In this document: positions 6,777 to 13,825 of the stretch, piece after piece
How the letters are laid out: every line of letters starts with the position of its first letter
Numbering within the stretch: position 1 is the stretch's first letter
NCBI GenBank assembly: GCA_020848315.1
Contig: JADLAH010000112.1
Span: 1-18,930, forward strand
Reading direction: 5' to 3'
Source of the DNA: Chitinophagales bacterium
Lineage (GTDB): Bacteria > Bacteroidota > Bacteroidia > Chitinophagales > JADIYW01
Length of the DNA: 18,930 nt
The notes under the pieces: generated by a model
The model's input: the letters and a program-made list of their open reading frames with translations, nothing else
What the model was told of the DNA's origin: nothing
The model's database searches: none
Made by a program: the position numbers and the translations under genes

Positions 6777-7601
6777 TTACGCCGGTTTCAGCGTAATCTT
6801 GCGCTCTGTCGGATTGTTCGGTGTGTCTACTACTTTATTGTCTTTATCCAGCAGCGTCAGTTTGATTTTATTTTCACCCATCGGCAGTCCTTCCATGAAG
6901 AAGCCGGCCCATTTGGTGAGTATAAATTCTGTTCCGTTGATTTCCGCTTTTACCTTGTATCCTTTCGGTGATAAATCGCAGTTGACCAGATAGAAATCCA
7001 GCAGCACGGCGTCTGTTTCACTGCCTTTGTATTCGCCTTTCGGGCGACTGAAAAACAGCATCGGGCCACTCAGGTCAGGTGCCGCATATCTTGCAGTATA
7101 TCTTGATTTTCCGGTAATTACAGTGGTCAGCGCGAAGGCATCCTTGTGCTTGATGCTTTCGTGGTAGGAGCGTGACAGGAATGATAAAACAATATGTTGT
7201 CCGTCGCCGGCTGCCTGTACGGTTTCATTCGGTTTGTACAAGGCGAAATACGGCTGATTGTCGACGATGCAATGTACGTGCTGTCCGCCCGCGGCATTCG
7301 CGCAGGATTTGATGCCTGCCATGCTGGTTTGTTTGCCAAACTCGTAGTTGGATGCAGTATACTGTACGGAAATCTTATTGTTGTCCAGATCTTCCATGCT
7401 GGTCACGGTTCCTTGTTGCAGCGCTGCGCCCGCAAACTGTTCGGGAGAATATAATTCGGTCAGCGTGATGCCGTTTTTATTGTAACTCATTAATTGCGCT
7501 GTTTTCTTTTTGCAGCATTTTTTTTCACATGTCTTTTTCGGAGAGGAAGCGATAAAGACTATCGCCAGTAGAGGAATGAAGAGTAAAAAAAGTTTTTTCA
7601 T
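6777..7601 (-). CDS. Secreted protein of unknown function
   Basis: A 274-residue protein with an N-terminal signal sequence (MKKLFLLFIPLLAIVFIASS) and no lipobox cysteine, so it is probably periplasmic or secreted. A short Cys/Lys-rich stretch follows at residues 22-33 (C25, C29 and C30 among lysines). The body is beta-rich, with GGQHVHCIVDNQPYFALYKP (106-125), LSRSYHESIKHKDA, MLFFSRPKGEYKG (181-193) and LVNCDLSPKGYKVKAEING. I recall Bacteroidota proteins with these motifs carrying the label phosphopeptide-binding protein, but nothing in the sequence proves that function. The HVH motif could bind metal (speculative). It starts 16 bp after the asparagine-synthase-like gene on the same strand, so it is the last gene of that operon. 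An upstream extension to 7727 runs into the neighbouring gene and is rejected. Confidence 0.8.
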   Translation of the reverse strand: MKKLFLLFIPLLAIVFIASSPKKTCEKKCCKKKTAQLMSYNKNGITLTELYSPEQFAGAALQQGTVTSMEDLDNNKISVQYTASNYEFGKQTSMAGIKSCANAAGGQHVHCIVDNQPYFALYKPNETVQAAGDGQHIVLSFLSRSYHESIKHKDAFALTTVITGKSRYTARYAAPDLSGPMLFFSRPKGEYKGSETDAVLLDFYLVNCDLSPKGYKVKAEINGTEFILTKWAGFFMEGLPMGENKIKLTLLDKDNKVVDTPNNPTERKITLKPA

Positions 7602-7617
7602 GATATGAATATTTGAC

Positions 7618-9108
7618 CTAAAGTTGCGTCTTTTCCTGCAATTTTTCCAGAAAATATAGCGCGTGAATGTTATTAATTCTAAAATCCGGAGTAGCCGGTG
7701 GAAATTGCATCTTATCCAATATCGCACGATACAGATATAAGGTGTTATTGCTATCGGTAGCAGTCTGCTGTTGTTTTTTTCTTTGTATAGCCTGCACCCA
7801 TGACTGTGGCAGATTTTCTTTGAGCCATTGCTTCAGCGGATGAGGTGCGGCAGACTCATCAAAAGCCGGTTTGTGGAATGCTGTTTTGAGTGGTTCAAAA
7901 TAATTACTGAAAACATAGGTTTTGTAATACTGCTGGTATAGTCTCTCTTTCAGCGGCAGTGATTGCCAGTAATGCATCCATTCCTTTTCCCAGAAGGGCA
8001 GATAAAAATCCATTCCGAAAAAAGTGTAGGCATGTACAGCATTGACAATAAATTTTGACAGTCGGTTCTGCTGTAACCATTTTTCATATTCCTGTGTGGT
8101 GTTGCACGTAATATCTTTCGGCAGTCTGTAGTCAAATTTCTGTGCGATATGTTTGCGGAAATCCTGATGTTCCGGTGCCGTCAGCATACTACCTGCCCAT
8201 ACATCCTGGCAGAATCCGTTAATCACAATGGCATTTTCCGGCAGGATGTTTTTATGGCGTAGCTCATACAATGCAAAAAAATCCTGTTCGTGCGGCAAAG
8301 ATGTGTAGTGATGATTGCCATCCGAATAGTATTGCCAGGTTTCTGTAAAAAAGACATCCAACAGCTCGTTGTTATATTCTACGAAATGCCACGGAATATC
8401 GAGCTGCTGTGTGACTTTTCGGGCAGTTTCCACTTCGTAGCTATCCGCTTTTCCATAAGTGAAACACAGTATGTCAGCAACACCCTGTGTTTTCAGTAAA
8501 CACAATAAATATCGGGCGTCATAGCCGCCGGAAAGTGGCAGCACAATCGTTCTGCCATTCGCATATTCTACGATGCGTTGCACCATCCGCACTTCCAGTT
8601 GGCGCAGCCTGTCGGTATCCGGTGCAAGGTTGCTGTTTCCGGCAATGCTGTATTCCCTGATTTGAAAACTACCATCTGATTGCCGGACTTCCGCATATTC
8701 ACCTGCCTGTAATTGCAAACACGCTTGCAGCAGTGTTATATTACCAGGCGTGCAGTATATTTTTTGAAAAGCAACTATCGCCTCCGCATTCCACAGGCCA
8801 TTATACTGAAGTGCATTGGTAATGGTTGTTTTTCCGTTTTCTGTTGTGATGAACAAAGGAAATGTACGCATCCTGTCAACTGCTGCAAAGCAGTAATCCG
8901 GTGTTTCAACAATTACACTGAAGTGTCCGTCGGTGTCTTGCAGTATAGCTGAAAAATCTTCTGCCGTGCGGATATCTTTAAATATAGCGGACAGCATTTC
9001 ATTTTGCAAAAGTTTTCCTTTGTGCCACGCATATCCGATCACGGAAATACCGTTGTTCGTTATCCACTGATAACGCCATTGTTTGTCGTTGTCAAGCCGG
9101 ATATTCAT
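7618..9108 (-). CDS. Asparagine-synthase-like protein, glutaminase-dead
   Basis: A 496-residue protein with the two-domain layout of glutamine-dependent asparagine synthase. The N-terminal part (about 1-155) keeps fold features (DGHFSVIVE, AVDRMRTFPLFI) but starts M-N-I and lacks the catalytic Cys2, so it should not hydrolyse glutamine. The C-terminal ATP-pyrophosphatase domain has the PP-loop S193-G-G-Y-D-A-R199, where the usual second Ser of SGGxDS is Ala, and INGFCQDVWAGS (296-307) in place of the GDGxDExFGGY motif. It may form an amide or other acyl-adenylate product, perhaps using free ammonia; a structural role is also possible. True asparagine synthesis is unlikely. It overlaps the upstream flippase by 17 bp and is followed after 16 bp by a secreted protein, which suggests modification of a surface polymer or small molecule (inference). 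Confidence 0.85.
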   Translation of the reverse strand: MNIRLDNDKQWRYQWITNNGISVIGYAWHKGKLLQNEMLSAIFKDIRTAEDFSAILQDTDGHFSVIVETPDYCFAAVDRMRTFPLFITTENGKTTITNALQYNGLWNAEAIVAFQKIYCTPGNITLLQACLQLQAGEYAEVRQSDGSFQIREYSIAGNSNLAPDTDRLRQLEVRMVQRIVEYANGRTIVLPLSGGYDARYLLCLLKTQGVADILCFTYGKADSYEVETARKVTQQLDIPWHFVEYNNELLDVFFTETWQYYSDGNHHYTSLPHEQDFFALYELRHKNILPENAIVINGFCQDVWAGSMLTAPEHQDFRKHIAQKFDYRLPKDITCNTTQEYEKWLQQNRLSKFIVNAVHAYTFFGMDFYLPFWEKEWMHYWQSLPLKERLYQQYYKTYVFSNYFEPLKTAFHKPAFDESAAPHPLKQWLKENLPQSWVQAIQRKKQQQTATDSNNTLYLYRAILDKMQFPPATPDFRINNIHALYFLEKLQEKTQL

Positions 9109-10306
9109 CTTGCAGCACTTTGAAGTAAATGAAATAAAGCAGGTAGATATGCATCAGCATACTGAATGCGACAAACAGCAGCAGCGATATATAAAAGTTT
9201 CCTGTTAGCCCGCCTGCTACGATGGCTGCTGCGCGTCCAATAAAGAGGACGATATTGTATTTTAATTCAAAGGAAAGTTTATTTCTGACATCTAGCACTA
9301 CAGACACCGGTGTGATGAACAATCCTGCTACATACCATAGAATCAGGTATTGCGCGACTTTTCCGGCTTCGCGCCACACATTGCCGAACAGGACTGCAAA
9401 AATTTCCTGTCCATATACAGCGATGGCAATGGCAGGAATACAGGCGAGCAGTAGTGTCCAGGCCATCAATCGCAGTGTGCTTTTTCGTAGTTCCCTGTTA
9501 TCTTTTTTGCTGGCAGCCTGCCAATAAACCTGTCCCACCGCACCGGTATACAAGCCCGATGGCGCTCCGAGCAGTCGGGTGGCGTAGCTGTAAATACCTA
9601 CCGTGCCGGATGAGAAAAACTGCGCCAGCAACAGCGGAATACTGTTGCGCGAAAGATTATTGATGAGTGCCGACCAGGTGCCGTATCGTGGAAACTGGCC
9701 GTATTCCCGAAGTTTGTCGCGCAATAATGTGATGTTGAATCTGGGTTGGAAATAGCGCAGGCTGAACAGTGCCGCGGCCGCAATTCCCATGCAGAAACCG
9801 ATGATAAGCGCGTGCGGCACTTGCACTATCAACAGTAGTAAGGTGGCGGGAATAGTGGTAGCTACCTGAATAATCCGCAGCGTACTGATGCGTTTGTACT
9901 GCCCGGTTTTATTGAGCCAGACCACGATGGGTTGTTGTATGCCGGACAGCCATACGGTTAGTGGAATCAGTAAATAGGCAGTCTGATAAAACCAAGCCAG
10001 CAGACCGGCGGGAATGATTAAGAATATGGAAAATATACCGGCGCCGGTATAGGCTGCATGTACAATAGAGGACGCTTCTGCGGTGTCTTCCGGCAGCATC
10101 ACCGCCATGTCGAGTTTGGCATTTACCAGTTCATTCAGAATCAGTACGAGGGAAGTGAAAATGCCTAGTACCGCAAAGTCGGATGGCAGGCAATATCTTG
10201 GTAAGATAAGTGCAAACAGGAAATTGAGCAGCTGTACGACCAATAACCCCGAGAAAAGGGTAGAGGTGTTTTTTACAAAATCATTTTTCAGCAATTGCCC
10301 GAGCAT
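9092..10306 (-). CDS. Oligosaccharide flippase family protein (Wzx-like)
   Basis: A 404-residue polytopic membrane protein, hydrophobic along almost its whole length, with roughly 12 predicted helices. The start (KNDFVKNTSTLFSGLLVVQL), the first loop (LPRYCLPSDFAVLGIFTSL) and TGAVGQVYWQAASKKDNREL are typical of Wzx/O-antigen flippases of the MOP superfamily, which move undecaprenyl-linked glycans across the inner membrane. The lipid-linked cargo cannot be told. No glycosyltransferase, polymerase or ligase lies beside it, which is unusual for such genes. It starts 36 bp after the DUF983 stop and overlaps the next gene by 17 bp, so the three are likely one operon, probably driven by the box at 10734-10741. 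Confidence 0.87.
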   Translation of the reverse strand: MLGQLLKNDFVKNTSTLFSGLLVVQLLNFLFALILPRYCLPSDFAVLGIFTSLVLILNELVNAKLDMAVMLPEDTAEASSIVHAAYTGAGIFSIFLIIPAGLLAWFYQTAYLLIPLTVWLSGIQQPIVVWLNKTGQYKRISTLRIIQVATTIPATLLLLIVQVPHALIIGFCMGIAAAALFSLRYFQPRFNITLLRDKLREYGQFPRYGTWSALINNLSRNSIPLLLAQFFSSGTVGIYSYATRLLGAPSGLYTGAVGQVYWQAASKKDNRELRKSTLRLMAWTLLLACIPAIAIAVYGQEIFAVLFGNVWREAGKVAQYLILWYVAGLFITPVSVVLDVRNKLSFELKYNIVLFIGRAAAIVAGGLTGNFYISLLLFVAFSMLMHIYLLYFIYFKVLQDEYPA

Positions 10307-10342
10307 ACCTGCTAAGGTACGATTTTTTGTTCGCGTAGCGAC

Positions 10343-10705
10343 TTACTCCATTTTGAAACTGGTAGCAGCCCACAGGCTGGCCATACGAGCCCATCTGAAT
10401 ATCAGCGGCCATAAAATAACCAGCAAAATGGTATTGATCAGGATGATTCGGGGAATCCAGTCGAGCCCCAGGATGAAACTCGCCGGGATAATGAAAATGA
10501 AAGAAAAAGCGACACTGATGATATAGCTCATATACATCGACAGAAAGTGAAAGCCGGTTTCATTTTCCAAATCGAAATCGCATTTCGGACAGCGTTTTAC
10601 CATCTTGCTCAACTTTGTAAGATGGTAGGGATTAGGGTCTTCGAAGACGGATGCTTCGTGGCATTTTGGGCAGCGACAAAGCAACGTGGATTTAAGATTG
10701 GCCAT
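10343..10705 (-). CDS. DUF983 family zinc-ribbon membrane protein
   Basis: A 120-residue protein with two CPxC knuckles, C12-P-K-C15 and C39-P-K-C42, forming a probable zinc ribbon. Two hydrophobic helices follow (about 58-80 and 84-106). This matches the DUF983 family, small inner-membrane proteins of unknown function. A perfect TAnnTTTG box lies 29 bp before the ATG at 10705. The flippase follows 36 bp downstream on the same strand. Confidence 0.87.
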   Translation of the reverse strand: MANLKSTLLCRCPKCHEASVFEDPNPYHLTKLSKMVKRCPKCDFDLENETGFHFLSMYMSYIISVAFSFIFIIPASFILGLDWIPRIILINTILLVILWPLIFRWARMASLWAATSFKME

Positions 10706-10733
10706 GCCAGAAAATTTTAGCGTGTTGAATAAT

Positions 10734-10741
10734 CAAAGTTA
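10734..10741 (-). promoter_or_regulatory. Candidate promoter of the DUF983-flippase operon, TAACTTTG
   Basis: TAACTTTG on the minus strand matches the TAnnTTTG -7 consensus exactly. It would start transcription near 10728, about 22 nt before the DUF983 ATG. The -33 region has only T-rich sequence, with no clear TTG. It separates the LEA14 pair from the DUF983-flippase-synthase-secreted protein set. Confidence 0.42.
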
Positions 10742-10771
10742 ACGCTATAGTATTACCTGAAAATTACGAAA

Positions 10772-11323
10772 CTATTGTTTTACAGGCTTGGGCAGCGTGC
10801 TGTCTTTTTTAGGTTTCACCACCTTTGTCGTGTCCGGTTTCCCGTATGGCATGATGTCTTTCAGGGTAAAATATTCCGTCTGATTGATTTTTACTTTCAC
10901 CGGAATAAAACCCAGTGCCCTTACTTTGACGTATCCGCGGTAATCAACCCTGATTTTCTGCCCAAGTATCACCATTCTGGTGCCTTCCGTGAAAAATTTG
11001 GAAATCGTCGGCCCTGTATTGACACTGATTCTGAGCGGCAGGTCAAAAGCACATTCTTTGTTGATTTTTACATCTTCCGCAGCTTCGAGTATAGTGCCCA
11101 GTTTTTTATCTCCGATGAAAACATCAATCATGATTTCTTCAATCTTCACCTTCGCTTTATATGGATTGTAAATCACGGCGGTAATACCGAGATCAATTTT
11201 TTTGAGGGAAAAATCAGCTACGTGAAAATCTTTTGTTTTCACGAGGTAGGGTTCCTTGGGTTCTTGCGCGAAGTTCAGAAGTACAGTAAAGGAAAATATA
11301 ATCAGGAGTAAGGTGTTTTTCAT
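10772..11323 (-). CDS. LEA14-like (LEA type 2) secreted protein
   Basis: A 183-residue protein with a signal peptide (MKNTLLLIIFSFTVLLNFAQ, cleavage near residue 19-20). The body resembles an LEA type 2/WHy beta-sandwich domain: SLKKIDLGITAVIYNPYKAKVKIEEI, followed by IGDKKLGTILEA and INKECAFDLPLRISVN. The C-terminal tail (about 160-183) is rich in Lys, Pro and Thr. The function of bacterial LEA14-like proteins is not established; they may be structural or stress-related envelope proteins. It starts 3 bp after the stop of the upstream LEA14-like lipoprotein, forming a two-gene unit. The pair probably arose by duplication, although the sequences have diverged widely. Confidence 0.8.
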   Translation of the reverse strand: MKNTLLLIIFSFTVLLNFAQEPKEPYLVKTKDFHVADFSLKKIDLGITAVIYNPYKAKVKIEEIMIDVFIGDKKLGTILEAAEDVKINKECAFDLPLRISVNTGPTISKFFTEGTRMVILGQKIRVDYRGYVKVRALGFIPVKVKINQTEYFTLKDIMPYGKPDTTKVVKPKKDSTLPKPVKQ

Positions 11324-11326
11324 CTT

Positions 11327-11857
11327 TTAATCATTGCGCTTTTCTCTGCGTTCCTCTCTTTTTTTCTCCCGTTCTTCCTTGCGGGTTTCGCGTTTTTCCA
11401 CTCTTTCCTCTTTTTTCGTCAGATACTCGTAATTGGTAGAAAATTCCACCGGTACGGTAAAGGTATTGCCATCGCTTTTTGTTACAGTCATCTCACCGGT
11501 AACGGAAACGGCGTAGGTGCCGGATGGCTCATGTCCTTCGATAACAAAGGTGCTGGTCGGGTAGTTGTATTTTATCGGGATAGAAAATTCCGCGTTGGCT
11601 TTTATTTTTTTGTCCATCTTAACGACAATGGTGCCCGCACTCTTGCCATCAATGGATAAATCGAGCAGCATATTCTTGAAAGAAAATTCTTCCTCGCTGT
11701 TGTTTGCAAATACTGCAGTCGCCCGCAGGTTGGCGTTTTCTTTCGACAGATTTCCCAGATCAAAAGTGCCCATTTTCTTGAAGCTGATTTTTTCCGGTTC
11801 CTGATTGCAGGCAGTCAGTAATACGGCTGCCAAACAGAATAGAAGGAGGTTTTTCAT
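11327..11857 (-). CDS. LEA14-like lipoprotein with a charged C-terminal tail
   Basis: A 176-residue lipoprotein. The ATG at 11857 gives MKNLLLFCLAAVLLTAC, a classic signal peptide with lipobox LTAC, so the mature protein begins at C17. The central part (about residues 25-145) resembles the LEA14/WHy fold of the next gene (LRATAVFANNSEEEFSFKNM, IPIKYNYPTSTFV). The last 28 residues are almost entirely Lys, Arg and Glu, consistent with a stable single alpha helix reaching into the periplasm. The upstream TTG extension to 11878 is rejected because it overlaps a perfect -7 box at 11876-11883. It is co-transcribed with the LEA14-like gene 3 bp downstream. The function is unknown. Confidence 0.8.
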   Translation of the reverse strand: MKNLLLFCLAAVLLTACNQEPEKISFKKMGTFDLGNLSKENANLRATAVFANNSEEEFSFKNMLLDLSIDGKSAGTIVVKMDKKIKANAEFSIPIKYNYPTSTFVIEGHEPSGTYAVSVTGEMTVTKSDGNTFTVPVEFSTNYEYLTKKEERVEKRETRKEEREKKREERREKRND

Positions 11858-11875
11858 GCGCGTAATAATTTTGTA

Positions 11876-11883
11876 CAAATGTA
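11876..11883 (-). promoter_or_regulatory. Candidate promoter of the LEA14-like pair, TACATTTG
   Basis: TACATTTG on the minus strand matches TAnnTTTG exactly. Transcription would start near 11870, leaving about 13 nt before the lipoprotein ATG at 11857. It lies in the 84-bp gap after the TPM gene and indicates that the LEA14-like pair has its own promoter. Confidence 0.42.
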
Positions 11884-11941
11884 TGGATTTGTAATGCAGT
11901 GTTTTTCTTTTTAAACTTATTTAGCAAATGGCATGCCTGAA

Positions 11942-12721
11942 TTACCAGCTGCCGGAACTGCCACCGCCGCCAAAGCTGCCGCCGCCGAATCCACCGAATC
12001 CGCCGCCAGAACTGCCGCCGCCGCTGAATCCGCCGCCACCGCCCCAGAATCCGCCGGGAGGTGTGCTGTCCCATTTCCGCCAGCCTCTGCCGGTCATGGA
12101 GACGGCGCTCTGTTTGCGACTCTGATAAATGATAAAGGCAAAAATGCCGAACACAATCAGGAGTACCAGCCAGGTCGGCATCTGGTCAGCGACACTTTTT
12201 GAGCCATCGTTGGTATAGCTGCCGGTAATTAATCCGATGATCCGGTCGGTGGCATCGTCAACGCCTTTATAGTAGTTATTCTGTTTGAATGCCGGTACTA
12301 TCAGTTCTTCAATGATGCGCTTACTGTCATAGTCTGTCAGATAAGCTTCCAGTCCATAGCCGACTTCGATATCTACCTTGCGTTCCTGTTTTGCCACCAG
12401 AATCAGGATGCCGTTGTTTTTGTCTTTCTGTCCGATACCCCATTTGCGGCCCAATTCCACCGCATATTCCGAGATGTCGTAATCGCCGATAGATTCCACT
12501 GTCACGACCGTAATCTGGGAAGACGTAGAATCATTGAACGAAACCAGCTTTTGTTCCAGCAGATCCGACTTATCGTCACTCCACAATCCGGCAAAGTCAT
12601 TCACCAATCGCGGCGGACTCGGCGCTTCCGGTATGCCTCTGTCGTCCAGCGGCTGTGCAGGAAGCAAGGTGGGAATTACCAGCAGGAATACGAGTAATAT
12701 TTTATGAAAAGGAGATGTCAT
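11942..12721 (-). CDS. Secreted TPM domain protein with Gly-rich tail
   Basis: A 259-residue TPM (TLP18.3/Psb32/MOLO-1) protein. A signal peptide (about 1-22, ending TLLPAQ) is followed by the TPM domain (about 39-165, with LVNDFAGLWSDD, ITVVTVESIGDYDISEYAVE, GILILVAKQERKVDIEVGYGLE). Next come one transmembrane helix (about 184-200, WLVLLIVFGIFAFIIYQ) and a Gly/Ser-rich tail ending GGGGSSGSW, the usual ending in this family. The domain is extracytoplasmic. Some TPM proteins have acid phosphatase activity, but no biochemical role is certain. The first 20 bp overlap the end of the upstream soluble TPM gene, so the two are translationally coupled. Confidence 0.92.
   Translation of the reverse strand: MTSPFHKILLVFLLVIPTLLPAQPLDDRGIPEAPSPPRLVNDFAGLWSDDKSDLLEQKLVSFNDSTSSQITVVTVESIGDYDISEYAVELGRKWGIGQKDKNNGILILVAKQERKVDIEVGYGLEAYLTDYDSKRIIEELIVPAFKQNNYYKGVDDATDRIIGLITGSYTNDGSKSVADQMPTWLVLLIVFGIFAFIIYQSRKQSAVSMTGRGWRKWDSTPPGGFWGGGGGFSGGGSSGGGFGGFGGGSFGGGGSSGSW
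11945..12061. repeat. Low-complexity GGN/NCC coding repeat
   Basis: This stretch encodes the Gly/Ser/Phe tail of the TPM protein (residues about 221-259). It consists mostly of glycine codons, written on the plus strand as CCGCCG-type triplets. It produces long proline- or alanine-rich open frames on the opposite strand that are not genes. It is GC-rich compared with its neighbours and a plausible site for triplet-length changes. Confidence 0.8.
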
Positions 12722-13142
12722 CAGAAAGTTCGTTCTTGTTGTAGTTATCTAAATCCGGGAAATGGGATGCCAGGATATCGCCGATTTTGTGAATGCACAG
12801 CACCATGCCATTACAGTAATGTCCGAGCCGGAATTCGTGCTGCATCTGTTCAATGATATTGTGCCAGAAATCCTTACTGACTTTCTCATTTACCGCCACA
12901 TCTCCGACAATGGAGAATTTGCGGTCTTTCACCGCGATATAAATCAGTACCGCATTCCGGAAAGGAGTTTGGTCCATATTCAGGCGGTGGAAAGTTTCCA
13001 CTGCTCGTTCGTAGGCATCGTCCGGACAATATTCGTCCAGATGAATACGGATTTCTCCGGTAGTATTCATTTCAGAATTGCGGATGGCATCCACAATTTT
13101 ATCCTTTTCCTTGTCGGAAAGAAAGTTGACAGCAGAAGGCAT
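12702..13142 (-). CDS. Soluble TPM domain protein
   Basis: A 146-residue protein without a signal peptide, consisting of one TPM domain: FLSDKEKDKIVDAIRNSE, TTGEIRIHLDEYC, FRNAVLIYIAVKDRKFSIVG, VSKDFWHNIIEQMQHEFRLG. Without a leader or membrane helix it should be cytoplasmic, unlike its neighbour. It starts at ATG 13142 (MPSAVNFLSDKE), which is 4 bp after lemA; a longer frame to 13334 lies within lemA and is rejected. It overlaps the secreted TPM gene by 20 bp. A lemA gene followed by one soluble and one secreted TPM gene is an order I recall from Bacteroidota. The function is unknown. Confidence 0.87.
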   Translation of the reverse strand: MPSAVNFLSDKEKDKIVDAIRNSEMNTTGEIRIHLDEYCPDDAYERAVETFHRLNMDQTPFRNAVLIYIAVKDRKFSIVGDVAVNEKVSKDFWHNIIEQMQHEFRLGHYCNGMVLCIHKIGDILASHFPDLDNYNKNELSDDISFS

Positions 13143-13146
13143 GAAC

Positions 13147-13728
13147 TTAGAATTGAACTTTTGGCGCTTTTTCTGCTCCGGCTTCCGCCTTAAACATCTC
13201 TCTTTGCTGGAATTTGAAAATGCCGGCAGTGATGTTGGACGGGAAGGAGCGGATTTTGGTATTGTAAGTCTGCACTGCCTGGTTGTAATCTCTGCGAGCG
13301 ATATTGATGCGGTTTTCCGTGCGTTCCAGTTCATTCATCAGATCGCTGTAAGCTTGTGGGGCTTTTAAATCCGGATATTTTTCTACCACCACCAATAATC
13401 GGGACAGCGCGCCGCTCATCTGGTTTTGGGCTTCCTGGAATTTTGCCATGTTTTCAGGGGTCAGTTCATCCGCACTGAATTGAACAGAGGTCGCCTTTGA
13501 ACGGGCTTCAACCACGGCTTCCAGCGTTTCCTTTTCATATTTAGCAACGCCTTTTACCGTCTCCACGAGATTGCCAATCAGGTCATTTCTTCGCTGATAG
13601 GCCGCTTCTACATCTGCCCAAGCTTTTTTGGAGGCTTCATCATAAGCGATAATCGTGTTGTAAGAGCAACTGCTGAACAACAGGGTTCCGAATGTAATTA
13701 AAAACAGGTTGAGAATTCTTCTTTTCAT
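13147..13728 (-). CDS. lemA: LemA family lipoprotein
   Basis: A 193-residue LemA protein. The N-terminal leader ends LLFSSC, so C21 may be lipidated; Phe at -3 makes the lipobox imperfect. The conserved LemA opening follows: KKAWADVEAAYQRRNDLIGN then LVETVKG, with Gly where Pro is usual in RRxDLIPNLV. A long alpha-helical body comes next (VVEKYPDLKA, MNELERTENRINIARRDYN, VQTYNTKIRSFPSNI). LemA proteins form helical bundles at the membrane and their role is unclear. It is the first gene of the lemA-TPM-TPM operon. A near-consensus -7 box (TATGTTTA on the minus strand, 13769-13776) lies upstream, with one mismatch. Confidence 0.93.
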   Translation of the reverse strand: MKRRILNLFLITFGTLLFSSCSYNTIIAYDEASKKAWADVEAAYQRRNDLIGNLVETVKGVAKYEKETLEAVVEARSKATSVQFSADELTPENMAKFQEAQNQMSGALSRLLVVVEKYPDLKAPQAYSDLMNELERTENRINIARRDYNQAVQTYNTKIRSFPSNITAGIFKFQQREMFKAEAGAEKAPKVQF

Positions 13729-13825
13729 TTGTAATTGGTTTATAGTTGTATGCTTTGTTGAATAAATATAAACATATTTCTCCGAAAATCAGTTCCGTAG
13801 TACATCCACAAATTGCGGATAATGT

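Noticed and set aside
11928..12202. Pro- and Ala-rich frames on the plus strand
   Set aside because: They are the complement of the Gly-rich tail of the TPM protein and result from GC-rich triplet codons.
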